A stretch of DNA of 5,770 bases. Source: Acidobacteriota bacterium (GTDB lineage Bacteria; Acidobacteriota; Terriglobia; Terriglobales; Acidobacteriaceae). How positions within the stretch are numbered: the stretch's first letter is position 1; each line of letters starts with the position of its first letter. The DNA is taken from assembly GCA_021846065.1 (NCBI GenBank), contig JAJZCP010000112.1, positions 1 to 5,770 on the forward strand, in the 5' to 3' direction. Positions 1 to 5,770 of the stretch are shown one piece after another. Made by a program: the position numbers and the translations under genes. The notes under the pieces are model-generated. The model was not told where the DNA came from, ran no database searches, and saw nothing but the letters and a program-made list of their open reading frames with translations.

Positions 1-22
1 GCAACCTTTACCATACCCATAC

Positions 23-26
23 GAGG
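23..26 (+). promoter_or_regulatory. Shine-Dalgarno site of rmuC
   Basis: GAGG lies 7 bases before the ATG at 34 and supports that start. Only 33 bases precede the gene in this window, so the promoter cannot be judged. Confidence 0.6.
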
Positions 27-33
27 CCCATCC

Positions 34-1401
34 ATGGAAATCAGTTTTGTACTGGCATTGGGGGTGATAGCGGCCATTGCCGCGGTCGCCGGCTGGTGGC
101 TTGGCGGACGCTCCGGCTCCCTGCGGGCCAGCGCGGCGGAACGGCAATTGGAGGATCTCCGCCGCCAGGCCGCTGCCGGGCAGCAGGAGGCGAGCACCCT
201 GCGGGCGCAGGTGACCGCGCTGACGGCCGAGGCCGCGCGGCGGGACGAGCAGTGGAAGGCCTCTGAGGCCGCCCGCGTCAATGAGCGGGAGTTGCTGGCA
301 GAGGCCCGGCGCACCCTGACCGAAACGTTCAAGTCCCTCGCCGGCGACGTTATGAAAGAGAACAGCCAGCAGTTTCTTGGGCTGGCTGCACGGGAATTCT
401 CCGCCAAGGAGCAGTCCATCCAGACGCTTTTGACTCCCGTCCGGGAGACGTTGGGCAAGATGGAGGTCCAGACCCGGCAGCTTGAAACCCAACGGGCAGC
501 GGCGTACTCCGAAGTGCTGGCCGAGATTCGGAATATTCAGAAGACCCATGAAACGCTGCGGCAGGAAACCACGCAACTGGTACAGGCGCTGCGGGCGCCC
601 AAGGCGCGGGGCAACTGGGGCGAGTTGCAATTAAAACGGTGCATTGAGTTCGCCGGCATGATCGAGCGCTGCGACTTTGAAGTGGAGAAATTTCTGCGCG
701 GCGGCGAGGCGGAGGCAAATCAGCGGCCGGACTGCGTCGTTCATCTGCCGAACGGCCGGTCCATCATCATCGATGCGAAGACGCCGCTGGATGCTTACCT
801 TTCGGCGATGGCCTGCACGGATGAGCTGCAGCGGACGGCCTGCCTGAAGGCGCATGCCACGCAGGTGCGCACCCATCTGACCCAGTTGGGCGGCAAGCAA
901 TACTGGCAGCGCTTCGTGGACTCGCCGGACTTTGTGGTGTGCTTTCTGCCCAGTGAAGTGCTGTTCAGCGCTGCGCTCGAGCAGGATCCGAGCCTGATTG
1001 AAGTGGGCAGTCAGCAGAATGTCATCCTGTCCACGCCGACGACGCTGATTGCGCTGTTGAAAGCCGTGGCCTTTGGCTGGCAGCAGGTGGAGATTACGCG
1101 CAATGCCATTGCGATTCGCGAGGCCGCGTCCGAGCTGTACAAGAAGCTGGCAAAAATCCAGGGACATTTCCTCAAGATGGGAAATGCGCTCAAGAGCGCC
1201 GTAAATCAGTTCAACGACCTGGTGGGAGCGGTGGAGGGTCGCGGCAGCGTATTTTCCCTGGCAGCAAAACTGCACGATCTGGGAATCGCGCAGGCCGAGA
1301 TTCCTGAAATCGCCCAACTGGAAACCAGTGTCCGCGCGCTGCAATCCAGCCACTGGGATGGCCCGGTAACGCTCGCGGCGTCTGAGCAGAACGAAGGATG
1401 A
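34..1401 (+). CDS. rmuC: RmuC family DNA recombination protein, membrane-anchored
   Basis: The 455-residue product has the architecture of RmuC, a protein known to limit DNA inversions at short inverted repeats and thought to carry a PD-(D/E)XK nuclease-like fold. Residues 4-24 form one hydrophobic membrane anchor (FVLALGVIAAIAAVAGWWLGG). Residues 30-100 are Ala/Glu/Arg-rich and look like a coiled coil. The conserved core spans about 140-415: GNWGELQL at 193-200, RPD at 231-233, and IIIDAKTPLDAY at 244-255, which gives the expected E197, D233, D247 and K249 pattern. The later conserved block around 298-365 (DFVVCFLPSE, then STPTTLIALLKAVAFGW) is also present. Length is close to that of E. coli RmuC (475 residues, from memory). 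The ATG is preceded by GAGG at 23-26, spaced 7 bases. No terminator is obvious after the TGA. Family assignment is firm; nuclease activity is inferred from the family, not shown. Confidence 0.95.
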   Translation: MEISFVLALGVIAAIAAVAGWWLGGRSGSLRASAAERQLEDLRRQAAAGQQEASTLRAQVTALTAEAARRDEQWKASEAARVNERELLAEARRTLTETFKSLAGDVMKENSQQFLGLAAREFSAKEQSIQTLLTPVRETLGKMEVQTRQLETQRAAAYSEVLAEIRNIQKTHETLRQETTQLVQALRAPKARGNWGELQLKRCIEFAGMIERCDFEVEKFLRGGEAEANQRPDCVVHLPNGRSIIIDAKTPLDAYLSAMACTDELQRTACLKAHATQVRTHLTQLGGKQYWQRFVDSPDFVVCFLPSEVLFSAALEQDPSLIEVGSQQNVILSTPTTLIALLKAVAFGWQQVEITRNAIAIREAASELYKKLAKIQGHFLKMGNALKSAVNQFNDLVGAVEGRGSVFSLAAKLHDLGIAQAEIPEIAQLETSVRALQSSHWDGPVTLAASEQNEG

Positions 1402-1555
1402 ATCGGAGCGTTGGAGGAACGTTTTGGCGCAGAAACCGACGAATTGCACGGTAGTTCCGGCCCATTCTTAGTCATGCCCAAAAAATCCGGCAAATTGTTT
1501 ATCGCAGAAAATACCTCGCAATCAGACGTCATCTTCAGCCTCTAGACTCTGTCTC

Positions 1556-1584
1556 GGCACGGTTTCCGTGCGCCGCCGCGTGCC
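1556..1584 (+). other. Competing short hairpins in the rmuC to TIGR03118-gene gap
   Basis: GCACGG at 1557-1562 pairs perfectly with CCGTGC at 1566-1571 across a TTT loop. The overlapping GGCACG at 1556-1561 can instead pair with CGTGCC at 1579-1584, so the two stems exclude each other. No T-run follows either stem, so this is not a convincing intrinsic terminator. The rest of the 255-base gap (1402-1656) shows no gene and no promoter that I can defend. A chance origin in GC-rich DNA is quite possible. Confidence 0.3.
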
Positions 1585-1646
1585 ACGTTTCGCGGATCGA
1601 AAGCGCCCACGATCGCAGACAGCACCGGTACTTTGTATGGAGTTCC

Positions 1647-1651
1647 GGAGG
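1647..1651 (+). promoter_or_regulatory. Shine-Dalgarno site that sets the start at 1657
   Basis: GGAGG lies 5 bases before the ATG at 1657. It decides for this ATG over the in-frame TTG at 1633, which would place the GGAGG inside the coding region and put eight extra residues in front of the signal peptide. Confidence 0.8.
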
Positions 1652-1656
1652 TTCCA

Positions 1657-2811
1657 ATGCATCTCGCAAGAATTCTGCGGCCAGCAGTGCCGCTGTTCAC
1701 CCTCGTTCTTTGTGCGTCCTCACTGGCTGTTTCCGCCCAGAACAATCAGGATCAAGGAAACTGGAATCCGCCGCCGCCGTTGGCGACCAATCAGTATCAG
1801 CAAACCAACCTGGTCTCAAGTGCCAGCGGCGTCGCGCCGGTCACGGATCCAAACCTCGTCAATCCCTGGGGCATCGCGCGCAGCTCCGGTGGACCGTGGT
1901 GGATTTCCGACAACAATAGCGGCTTGTCCACCCTCTACAGCGGAACCGGCTCCATCCTCCCGCTGGTTGTCACCGTACCCGCGGCAGACCCGAATTCGAG
2001 CATGCCCGGTTCGCCGACCGGAATCGTCTTCAACGGTTCGCAGGGGTTCGCGCTAGCAGCGGGCAAGCCGGCACTGTTTCTGTTTGTCACCGAGGATGGA
2101 ACCATCTCCGGCTGGAATCCTGGTGTGCAGCCGAATAAAGCGGTCATCGTGGTGCACCAGAAGAAGTCTGTTTTTAAGGGCGCGACGATCGCGACTGTAA
2201 ATTCCCGCCAGACCGGCACCCAGACGCTTCTGTACGTTGCGGATTTTGCGAAGGGCAGAATCGAAGTCTTCAACTCCAGCTTTCAGCGGATGCCTCAATG
2301 GGAAGAAGCGTTCGATGCCGACGATATTCCCTATGGCTTTGCGCCCTTCAACATTCAGAACATCGGCGGAAATCTTTTTGTGACGTACGCCAAACAAGAC
2401 GCCAGCCTGCAGAATGAGATCGACGGCCCAGGTCTCGGCTTTGTTCGCGTCTACACAGCGGAAGGCAGGCCGCTGCTGCGGCTGCAGCATGGAGCATGGA
2501 TGAATGCTCCGTGGGGCGTCGCGGTTGCGCCCAGCGACTTTGGTCCCTTCAGCCACGACATTCTTGTGGGAAATTTTGGCAGTGGATGGATCGCTGCCTA
2601 CAATCCGGTGACCGGGAAATTTCTGGATTACCTGCGCGATGCGCACGGGCAGATCGTAACGATTGATGGCGTCTGGGGGCTGGCTCCCGGCAACGACGGC
2701 AAAGCCGGCAATGCAACGTCCATCTATTTCTCTGCGGGATCGAATCACGAACAGGGCGGCTTGTTTGGCACTCTGACGGCATTGCAGAATCCGCAGGGCG
2801 GCGATCAGTAG
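1657..2811 (+). CDS. Exported TIGR03118 family protein, function unknown
   Basis: The 384-residue product from the ATG at 1657 starts with a typical Sec signal peptide: MHLAR, then a hydrophobic stretch about 10-24, and a likely cleavage after AVSA at residue 27. LVLC at 17-20 is not a lipobox because the residue before Cys is Leu. A Gln/Asn/Pro-rich linker (about 28-50) leads into the conserved domain. This carries the family blocks: PVTDPNLVNPWGIA (61-74), WWISDNNSG (81-89), PTGIVFNGS (120-128), FVTEDGTISGWNP (143-155), PYGFAPFNIQNIGG (225-238), VTYAKQD (242-248), NAPWGVAVAPSDFG (283-296), LVGNFGSG (303-310), IDGVWGLAPGN (336-346) and IYFSAGSNHEQGGLFG (356-371). The repeated glycine, tryptophan and NxxG units suggest a beta-propeller related to NHL repeats; that is inference. 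There is no PEP-CTERM tail, so the protein is probably released or periplasmic rather than sorted. It follows rmuC by 255 bases and is probably separately transcribed. Confidence 0.88.
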   Translation: MHLARILRPAVPLFTLVLCASSLAVSAQNNQDQGNWNPPPPLATNQYQQTNLVSSASGVAPVTDPNLVNPWGIARSSGGPWWISDNNSGLSTLYSGTGSILPLVVTVPAADPNSSMPGSPTGIVFNGSQGFALAAGKPALFLFVTEDGTISGWNPGVQPNKAVIVVHQKKSVFKGATIATVNSRQTGTQTLLYVADFAKGRIEVFNSSFQRMPQWEEAFDADDIPYGFAPFNIQNIGGNLFVTYAKQDASLQNEIDGPGLGFVRVYTAEGRPLLRLQHGAWMNAPWGVAVAPSDFGPFSHDILVGNFGSGWIAAYNPVTGKFLDYLRDAHGQIVTIDGVWGLAPGNDGKAGNATSIYFSAGSNHEQGGLFGTLTALQNPQGGDQ

Positions 2812-2819
2812 ACAAAACG

Positions 2820-2861
2820 CGCCCGCTGTCTGACGGGAAACCTCACCCCAGGCAGCGGGCG
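2820..2861 (-). terminator. Probable terminator of the folP-GT87 transcript, in the convergent gap
   Basis: CGCCCGCTG at 2820-2828 pairs perfectly over 9 bp with CAGCGGGCG at 2853-2861, leaving a 24-base loop. On the minus strand the stem is followed after two bases by TTTT (2817-2814), the usual sign of an intrinsic terminator. On the plus strand the following TATGTTTG is weaker, so two-way use is only possible. The long loop lowers confidence. One arm lies inside the last codons of the glycosyltransferase gene, and its TGA sits in the loop. Confidence 0.5.
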
Positions 2862-4033
2862 TATGTTTGCTGGCGCCACAGGGCTGCGTTTGTCGCGACG
2901 TACAGCAGTAGCAGCGCAGTGGGAATCCATACGTAAAATCGGGTATCCAGCGACAACATGGGTGTGGCTGCCTGTGCGGCCGCGGCAATCAGATACCCCA
3001 CGGCGACCACCCGTTTGGGGAGCGGTGCCAGAGTCCGCCAGCGAACGACGGCTGCCATCAGCGCGACCGTCAGCAGCGAAGCGTCATACCACCAGCCGTA
3101 AACGCTGGTGACGAGCGACGCCAGTAGAAGAATGGGAAGATGCCGGGGCCAGTCCCAGCCGCGCAGTTGCGGACGGTACCAGGCCAGCCACGCCAGTCCC
3201 GGCAGCAACGGCACAAACTGCAGCCAGTGGTGTTGCATGCCGAAGTGAGCGCGCAATAACCCGCCGATGCCGCTGACGACGCGCGTCGTCTCCACACCCG
3301 CCGCGCGATAGCCCGGAAACGCTGCCGGCGCCCACCACGCAACCAACGCACAGGATAGGAGCAGTCCCGTAACAATTGTCAGCAGCGATCTCCAGCGGCG
3401 CTCCTCGACCAGATACAGTCCGGCAGCCAGAGCCACCAGATACGTTAAATGGGGCTTGATTCCAAGTCCCAGCAGAGAGACGCCGAGCAGAATCGAATGC
3501 CGCGAACGGCTGAGCCGCAGGAAGGCAGCGAGAGAAAAAAGAATGACGGGCAGAATCTGACCATCGAAGATCGCAGAGAGATTGGCCGGAAATGTCAGCG
3601 CGAGCAGCAGCGGCAGCCAGTCGGGCAAGCCGGGCACAGCATAGATTTGCCACAGCAGCTCCGCCGCCGCGATGGTCAGCGATAAGCCCGCTGCAAACCA
3701 CAACAGCCGGGCGGTCTGGTAGGAGAGCAAGCCCAGCGGCGCAAGGGCTGGAAGCGTCCACGGCGGCACCATCAGCTCCACAACACGCGGGGCGGTTGAT
3801 CCGGCAGCTTGCTCCAAATGGGACAGCGCGGCAGGACTGTAAGGGTCCTGGTGCTGCAACAAGAGACGCGCGCCGGCCCAGTACTGATCGAAGTCATCGT
3901 GCTTCAGTTGCGGCGCCAGCAGGAGGGTTTCCAGAATCACAAGCGCAGCCACGATCGCAATCCGCGGCCAACGGACGCGGGATTGAAGCGTGAAACGGCT
4001 GCCAGGCGCGGCGTCGTGGGAGGGCAGAGTCAC
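2843..4033 (-). CDS. GT87 (DUF2029) family membrane glycosyltransferase
   Basis: The 396-residue product is a polytopic membrane protein of the GT-C fold, DUF2029/GT87 family, whose known members (such as mycobacterial PimE) add mannose from a polyprenyl-phosphate donor on the outer face of the membrane. Family marks are clear: a first membrane helix at about 25-42, then DDFDQYWAGARLLL at 46-59 with the acidic residues expected to be catalytic, DPY at 63-65, VPPWTLPALAPLGLL at 89-103, GQI at 158-160 and GIKPH at 191-195. Further hydrophobic segments lie at about 105-130, 138-150, 158-173, 180-208, 215-235, 271-286, 299-315, 319-330, 341-358 and 368-384, giving about 10-11 helices. The start is a GTG with no clear Shine-Dalgarno sequence and a hairpin directly in front. 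It lies 33 bases behind folP on the same strand, so co-transcription and perhaps translational coupling are likely. The sugar, donor and acceptor cannot be told. A later GTG at residue 29 would cut the first helix and is less likely. Confidence 0.85.
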   Translation of the reverse strand: MTLPSHDAAPGSRFTLQSRVRWPRIAIVAALVILETLLLAPQLKHDDFDQYWAGARLLLQHQDPYSPAALSHLEQAAGSTAPRVVELMVPPWTLPALAPLGLLSYQTARLLWFAAGLSLTIAAAELLWQIYAVPGLPDWLPLLLALTFPANLSAIFDGQILPVILFSLAAFLRLSRSRHSILLGVSLLGLGIKPHLTYLVALAAGLYLVEERRWRSLLTIVTGLLLSCALVAWWAPAAFPGYRAAGVETTRVVSGIGGLLRAHFGMQHHWLQFVPLLPGLAWLAWYRPQLRGWDWPRHLPILLLASLVTSVYGWWYDASLLTVALMAAVVRWRTLAPLPKRVVAVGYLIAAAAQAATPMLSLDTRFYVWIPTALLLLYVATNAALWRQQTYARCLG

Positions 4034-4034
4034 A

Positions 4035-4051
4035 CTGCCGTATATCGGCAG
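4035..4051 (-). other. Hairpin between folP and the GT87 gene
   Basis: CTGCCG (4035-4040) and CGGCAG (4046-4051) form a perfect 6-bp stem around a TATAT loop. The stem ends one base before the GTG start of the glycosyltransferase and begins 15 bases after the folP stop. No T-run follows, so it is more likely to affect translation initiation or mRNA stability than to terminate. A chance occurrence is possible. Confidence 0.4.
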
Positions 4052-4066
4052 GCCGGAGGGTGCACT

Positions 4067-4954
4067 TCAGCCGGCGGCGGCCTCTCGGATAGCGTCAGCC
4101 GTCGCAGCAGCTTCCCGGCAGGCCTGAACATCGTGCACACGCACGATGTGGGCACCGGCCAGAATGGATGCTGTGACGGTTGCAAGGGTTCCGGCCAATC
4201 GGTCGGGCGGGGGCTGCCCTGGGCTCATTGAGGGGCCACCGAGAAAGCTCTTTCGGGAAGTCCCGGCGAGCAGCGGATAGCCAAGCGTGTGCAACGCGTC
4301 GAAGCCGGCGAGCAACACGAAATTTTCCGCACCCCGTTTGCCGAAGCCAAAGCCAGGATCCAGCACCAGCCGTTCGCGCACAATGCCCGCCGCCAGTGCA
4401 GTCTTCACCCGTGCCTGCAGCTCTGCGATCACCTGCGACACCAGCGTCCCATGGGGCAGCGGTGGCAGCGACTTCCACTCCGCCATGGTGCCGCGCGTGT
4501 GCATCAGGATCACGCCGCAGCCGAGCTTCGCACAGGTCTGCGCCATCTCCGGATCCCATAGAAAGCCGCTGACGTCATTTACGATTTCTGCGCCGGCGGC
4601 GACCGCCTGACGGGCGACCTCTGCCTTATAGGTGTCGATGGAAATCAGGCAGCCGGGCCGCTCCCGCAGGAGCTGCTCGATGACCGGAAGCACGCGATCC
4701 ATCTCTTCCCCGGCAGTGACCGCGCGCCGTGTGCCCGGCCGCGTGGACTCCCCACCGATGTCGAGAATGTCCGCGCCCTCTTCCAGCAGCCGCAGTCCGT
4801 GGTCGACAGCCGCAGCGGGAGAAAGAAACTGGCCGCCGTCGGAAAAGGAATCCGGGGTGACGTTGAGAATGCCGGCAAGCAGCGTGCGCTCCCCCAGCAC
4901 CAGAGAGCGTGTGGCCAGGCGCCACGTGAATTGGGGTCGCGGTGTGACGATCAT
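4067..4954 (-). CDS. folP: Dihydropteroate synthase
   Basis: The 295-residue enzyme joins 6-hydroxymethyl-7,8-dihydropterin pyrophosphate to p-aminobenzoate in cytoplasmic folate synthesis. All diagnostic TIM-barrel motifs are present in order: GILNVTPDSFSDGG (28-41), DIGGESTRPG (65-74), SIDTYK (105-110), EIVNDVSG (123-130), VILMHTRG (148-155), LDPGFGFGK (198-206), GTSRKSFLG (231-239) and VRVHD (271-275). These supply the expected N31, D107, N126, D199, K235, R272 and H274. The p-aminobenzoate loops (SFSDGG, STRPG) are of the sulfonamide-sensitive type: there is no Sul-like insertion and no change at the Phe or Pro positions often altered in resistant alleles. Length is slightly above the common 270-285 residues because of about 10 extra N-terminal residues and a Pro-rich stretch near 241-250. 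The ATG at 4954 is the only ATG, GTG or TTG in this frame before an upstream stop (TAG at 4999-4997), but no Shine-Dalgarno sequence is visible. The GT87 gene follows in the same frame after one TGA. Confidence 0.97.
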   Translation of the reverse strand: MIVTPRPQFTWRLATRSLVLGERTLLAGILNVTPDSFSDGGQFLSPAAAVDHGLRLLEEGADILDIGGESTRPGTRRAVTAGEEMDRVLPVIEQLLRERPGCLISIDTYKAEVARQAVAAGAEIVNDVSGFLWDPEMAQTCAKLGCGVILMHTRGTMAEWKSLPPLPHGTLVSQVIAELQARVKTALAAGIVRERLVLDPGFGFGKRGAENFVLLAGFDALHTLGYPLLAGTSRKSFLGGPSMSPGQPPPDRLAGTLATVTASILAGAHIVRVHDVQACREAAATADAIREAAAG

Positions 4955-4962
4955 GGCAAACG

Positions 4963-4980
4963 CCGGGCGAAACGCCCCGG
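4963..4980 (-). other. Start-proximal hairpin in the folP leader
   Basis: Read on the minus strand, CCGGGGCG pairs with CGCCCGG around a TTT loop, giving 7 bp with one bulged G. The stem ends 8 bases before the folP ATG, covering the place where a Shine-Dalgarno sequence would be. It may modulate translation; no ligand-binding riboswitch class is recognised. Confidence 0.4.
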
Positions 4981-4986
4981 AAAGAG

Positions 4987-5010
4987 GGCAGCCGCGCTAA
5001 CGCGGCTACC
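4987..5010 (-). repeat. REP-like palindrome in the folP leader
   Basis: AGCCGCG (4990-4996) and CGCGGCT (5001-5007) form a perfect 7-bp stem around a 4-base loop. On the minus strand the stem grows to 10 bp, because two G-C pairs and one G-U pair extend it to 4987 and 5010. This pairing only works fully as minus-strand RNA, which suits a folP leader element. The 7-mer CGCGGCT recurs at 5034-5040, so an alternative 8-bp stem (4990-4997 with 5033-5040) is possible. It could be a dispersed extragenic palindrome; that needs other copies in the genome. Confidence 0.45.
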
Positions 5011-5051
5011 TTTCATTCTCGCCCGTCCGGCCGCGCGGCTGAATGCGCCGT

Positions 5052-5080
5052 TTTCCACAGTATTCGGCACCCTCTACAAT
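5052..5080 (+). promoter_or_regulatory. Sigma70-like promoter of the isoaspartyl peptidase gene
   Basis: A -35 like TTTCCA (5052-5057, 4 of 6 consensus bases) is separated by exactly 17 bases from a -10 like TACAAT (5075-5080, 5 of 6). Counting the last -10 base as -7 puts +1 at 5087, the first base of the GTG start, so the transcript may have no leader. The start-site position is inferred from spacing only. Confidence 0.55.
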
Positions 5081-5086
5081 GAGCCT

Positions 5087-5770
5087 GTGTCATTCAAGAA
5101 CTCACCCGTTCTAGTCGTGCATGGCGGCGCCTGGGCCATTCCAGAAGACATGCTGGAGGCGCACCGGCGCGGCGTCGCTGCTGCGCTGAGCGCTGGCTAT
5201 CACTTGCTGGAGCGCGGGGCGTCTGCCGTTGACGCCGTCGAGACGGCGGTTTCCATCCTTGAAGATGATGAGACCTTCGACGCGGGCCGCGGCAGTTTTT
5301 TGACAAGCGATGGCCGCGTGCAGATGGACGCATTGCTGATGGATGGGGGCACGCTTCGAGCCGGCGGGGTCGCCTGCGTCGAGCGGATTCGCAATCCCAT
5401 TCGCGCGGCGCGGCTGGTGCTGGACAAAAGCCCGCATGTCTACTTTGTCGCCGATGGCGCCGAGGCTTTTGCCCAGGCGAATGGCATGCCGCTGATCGAC
5501 AATCAGGAGCTGGTGCTGGAACGCGAGCGTGAGCGGCTGCGGCAGGCGCAGGATGAATTGCGGCAGGGCGTCGCGGACGCAACCTTCAGTGGAAGGGTCG
5601 AACGCTTCTCCGGCGAACTTCTATCGCATGATACGGTTGGCGCCGTGGCTTTGGATGCGCATGGCAATCTTGCTGCCGGAACCTCAACCGGTGGCACGCT
5701 CAACAAAGCTCCCGGGCGGGTCGGCGATTCTTCCCTGATTGGTTGCGGATGCTACGCGGACAATCTTTCA
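5087..5770 (+). CDS. iaaA: Isoaspartyl peptidase/L-asparaginase, 3' end outside the window
   Basis: The first 228 codons of an N-terminal-nucleophile hydrolase (plant-type asparaginase, EcAIII family) that cleaves isoaspartyl dipeptides and asparagine after splitting itself into alpha and beta subunits. Seen in order: VLVVHGGAW (8-16), FDAGRGSFLTSDGRVQMDALLMDG (about 64-87), RNPIRAARLVL (100-110), SPHVYFVADGAEAFA (113-127), a charged linker (about 138-178), and SHDTVGAVALD (180-190). Thr183 is the predicted nucleophile and cleavage site. TSTGG (199-203) and GRVGDS (210-215) give Thr201, Arg211 and Asp214, at the same offsets from the nucleophile as Thr197, Arg207 and Asp210 of E. coli IaaA. 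About 90 residues, including the second Thr-Gly substrate motif, lie beyond 5770. GTG at 5087 is chosen because it is the only usual start codon in this frame between the folP start and the conserved VVHGG; no Shine-Dalgarno sequence is seen. It diverges from folP. No signal peptide is visible, so a cytoplasmic location is likely. Confidence 0.93.
   Translation, partial: MSFKNSPVLVVHGGAWAIPEDMLEAHRRGVAAALSAGYHLLERGASAVDAVETAVSILEDDETFDAGRGSFLTSDGRVQMDALLMDGGTLRAGGVACVERIRNPIRAARLVLDKSPHVYFVADGAEAFAQANGMPLIDNQELVLERERERLRQAQDELRQGVADATFSGRVERFSGELLSHDTVGAVALDAHGNLAAGTSTGGTLNKAPGRVGDSSLIGCGCYADNLS

Noticed and set aside
1411..1440. GGAAC at 1416-1420 as the -35 element of an ECF sigma promoter
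   Set aside because: No matching -10 element is found at the usual 16-17 base spacing.
631..1449. 272-codon open frame on the minus strand, antisense to rmuC
   Set aside because: The plus-strand frame encodes an RmuC protein with all family motifs; the antisense product shows no recognisable motif and is a typical GC-rich shadow.
1633..1656. TTG start at 1633 for the secreted protein
   Set aside because: It would bury the GGAGG at 1647-1651 in the coding region and add residues before a normal signal peptide.
1657..1740. Lipoprotein signal (LVLC) in the secreted protein
   Set aside because: The residue before Cys is Leu, not Gly, Ala or Ser, while a good signal peptidase I site (AVSA) follows.
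2053..2988. 311-codon open frame on the minus strand, antisense to the secreted-protein gene
   Set aside because: It crosses the convergent gap and terminator, has no recognisable domain, and opposes a well-conserved family protein.
3084..3761. 225-codon frame inside the GT87 gene on the same strand
   Set aside because: The product has no membrane pattern or motif; the overlapping frame carries all GT87 marks.
4067..4954. folP as an acquired sulfonamide-resistance (sul) gene
   Set aside because: The p-aminobenzoate loops are of the chromosomal, sensitive type with no Sul-like insertion, and there are no integron or transposon marks nearby.
5079..5114. ATG at 5079 as start of the peptidase gene or of a regulatory leader peptide
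   Set aside because: It is out of frame with the peptidase, stops after 11 codons, has no Shine-Dalgarno sequence and lies upstream of the predicted transcription start.

Overview
This is a GC-rich (by eye about 60 %) bacterial chromosomal window. It holds four complete genes and one gene cut by the right edge, all tightly packed with similar codon use. There is no sign of a phage, insertion sequence, CRISPR array, tRNA or rRNA. The gene mix would fit an Acidobacteriota-type genome: an RmuC protein, an exported TIGR03118-type protein, a GT87/DUF2029 membrane glycosyltransferase, dihydropteroate synthase and an isoaspartyl peptidase. No single gene proves this, so the taxonomic guess is weak to moderate.

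Layout. Left part, plus strand: rmuC (34-1401) is followed after 255 bases by a secreted protein of the TIGR03118 family (1657-2811). Middle part, minus strand: folP (4954 down to 4067) is followed 33 bases later by a GT87-family glycosyltransferase (4033 down to 2843), probably as one transcript. The secreted-protein gene and the glycosyltransferase gene converge on a 31-base gap. A 9-bp stem there probably ends the minus-strand transcript and overlaps the last codons of the glycosyltransferase. Right part, plus strand: an isoaspartyl peptidase/L-asparaginase gene (from 5087, open at 5770) diverges from folP across 132 bases. That gap holds two hairpins on the folP side and a good sigma70-like promoter on the peptidase side.

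Functionally the genes do not form one evident pathway. RmuC is a DNA-maintenance protein, FolP makes 7,8-dihydropteroate for folate, the GT87 protein probably transfers a sugar from a lipid-linked donor outside the cytoplasmic membrane, and IaaA degrades isoaspartyl dipeptides or asparagine. The role of the TIGR03118 protein is unknown. I do not see a new multi-gene system. The observations most worth checking are a predicted leaderless GTG start for the peptidase gene, a structured folP leader without a Shine-Dalgarno sequence, and a single in-frame TGA separating folP from the glycosyltransferase.
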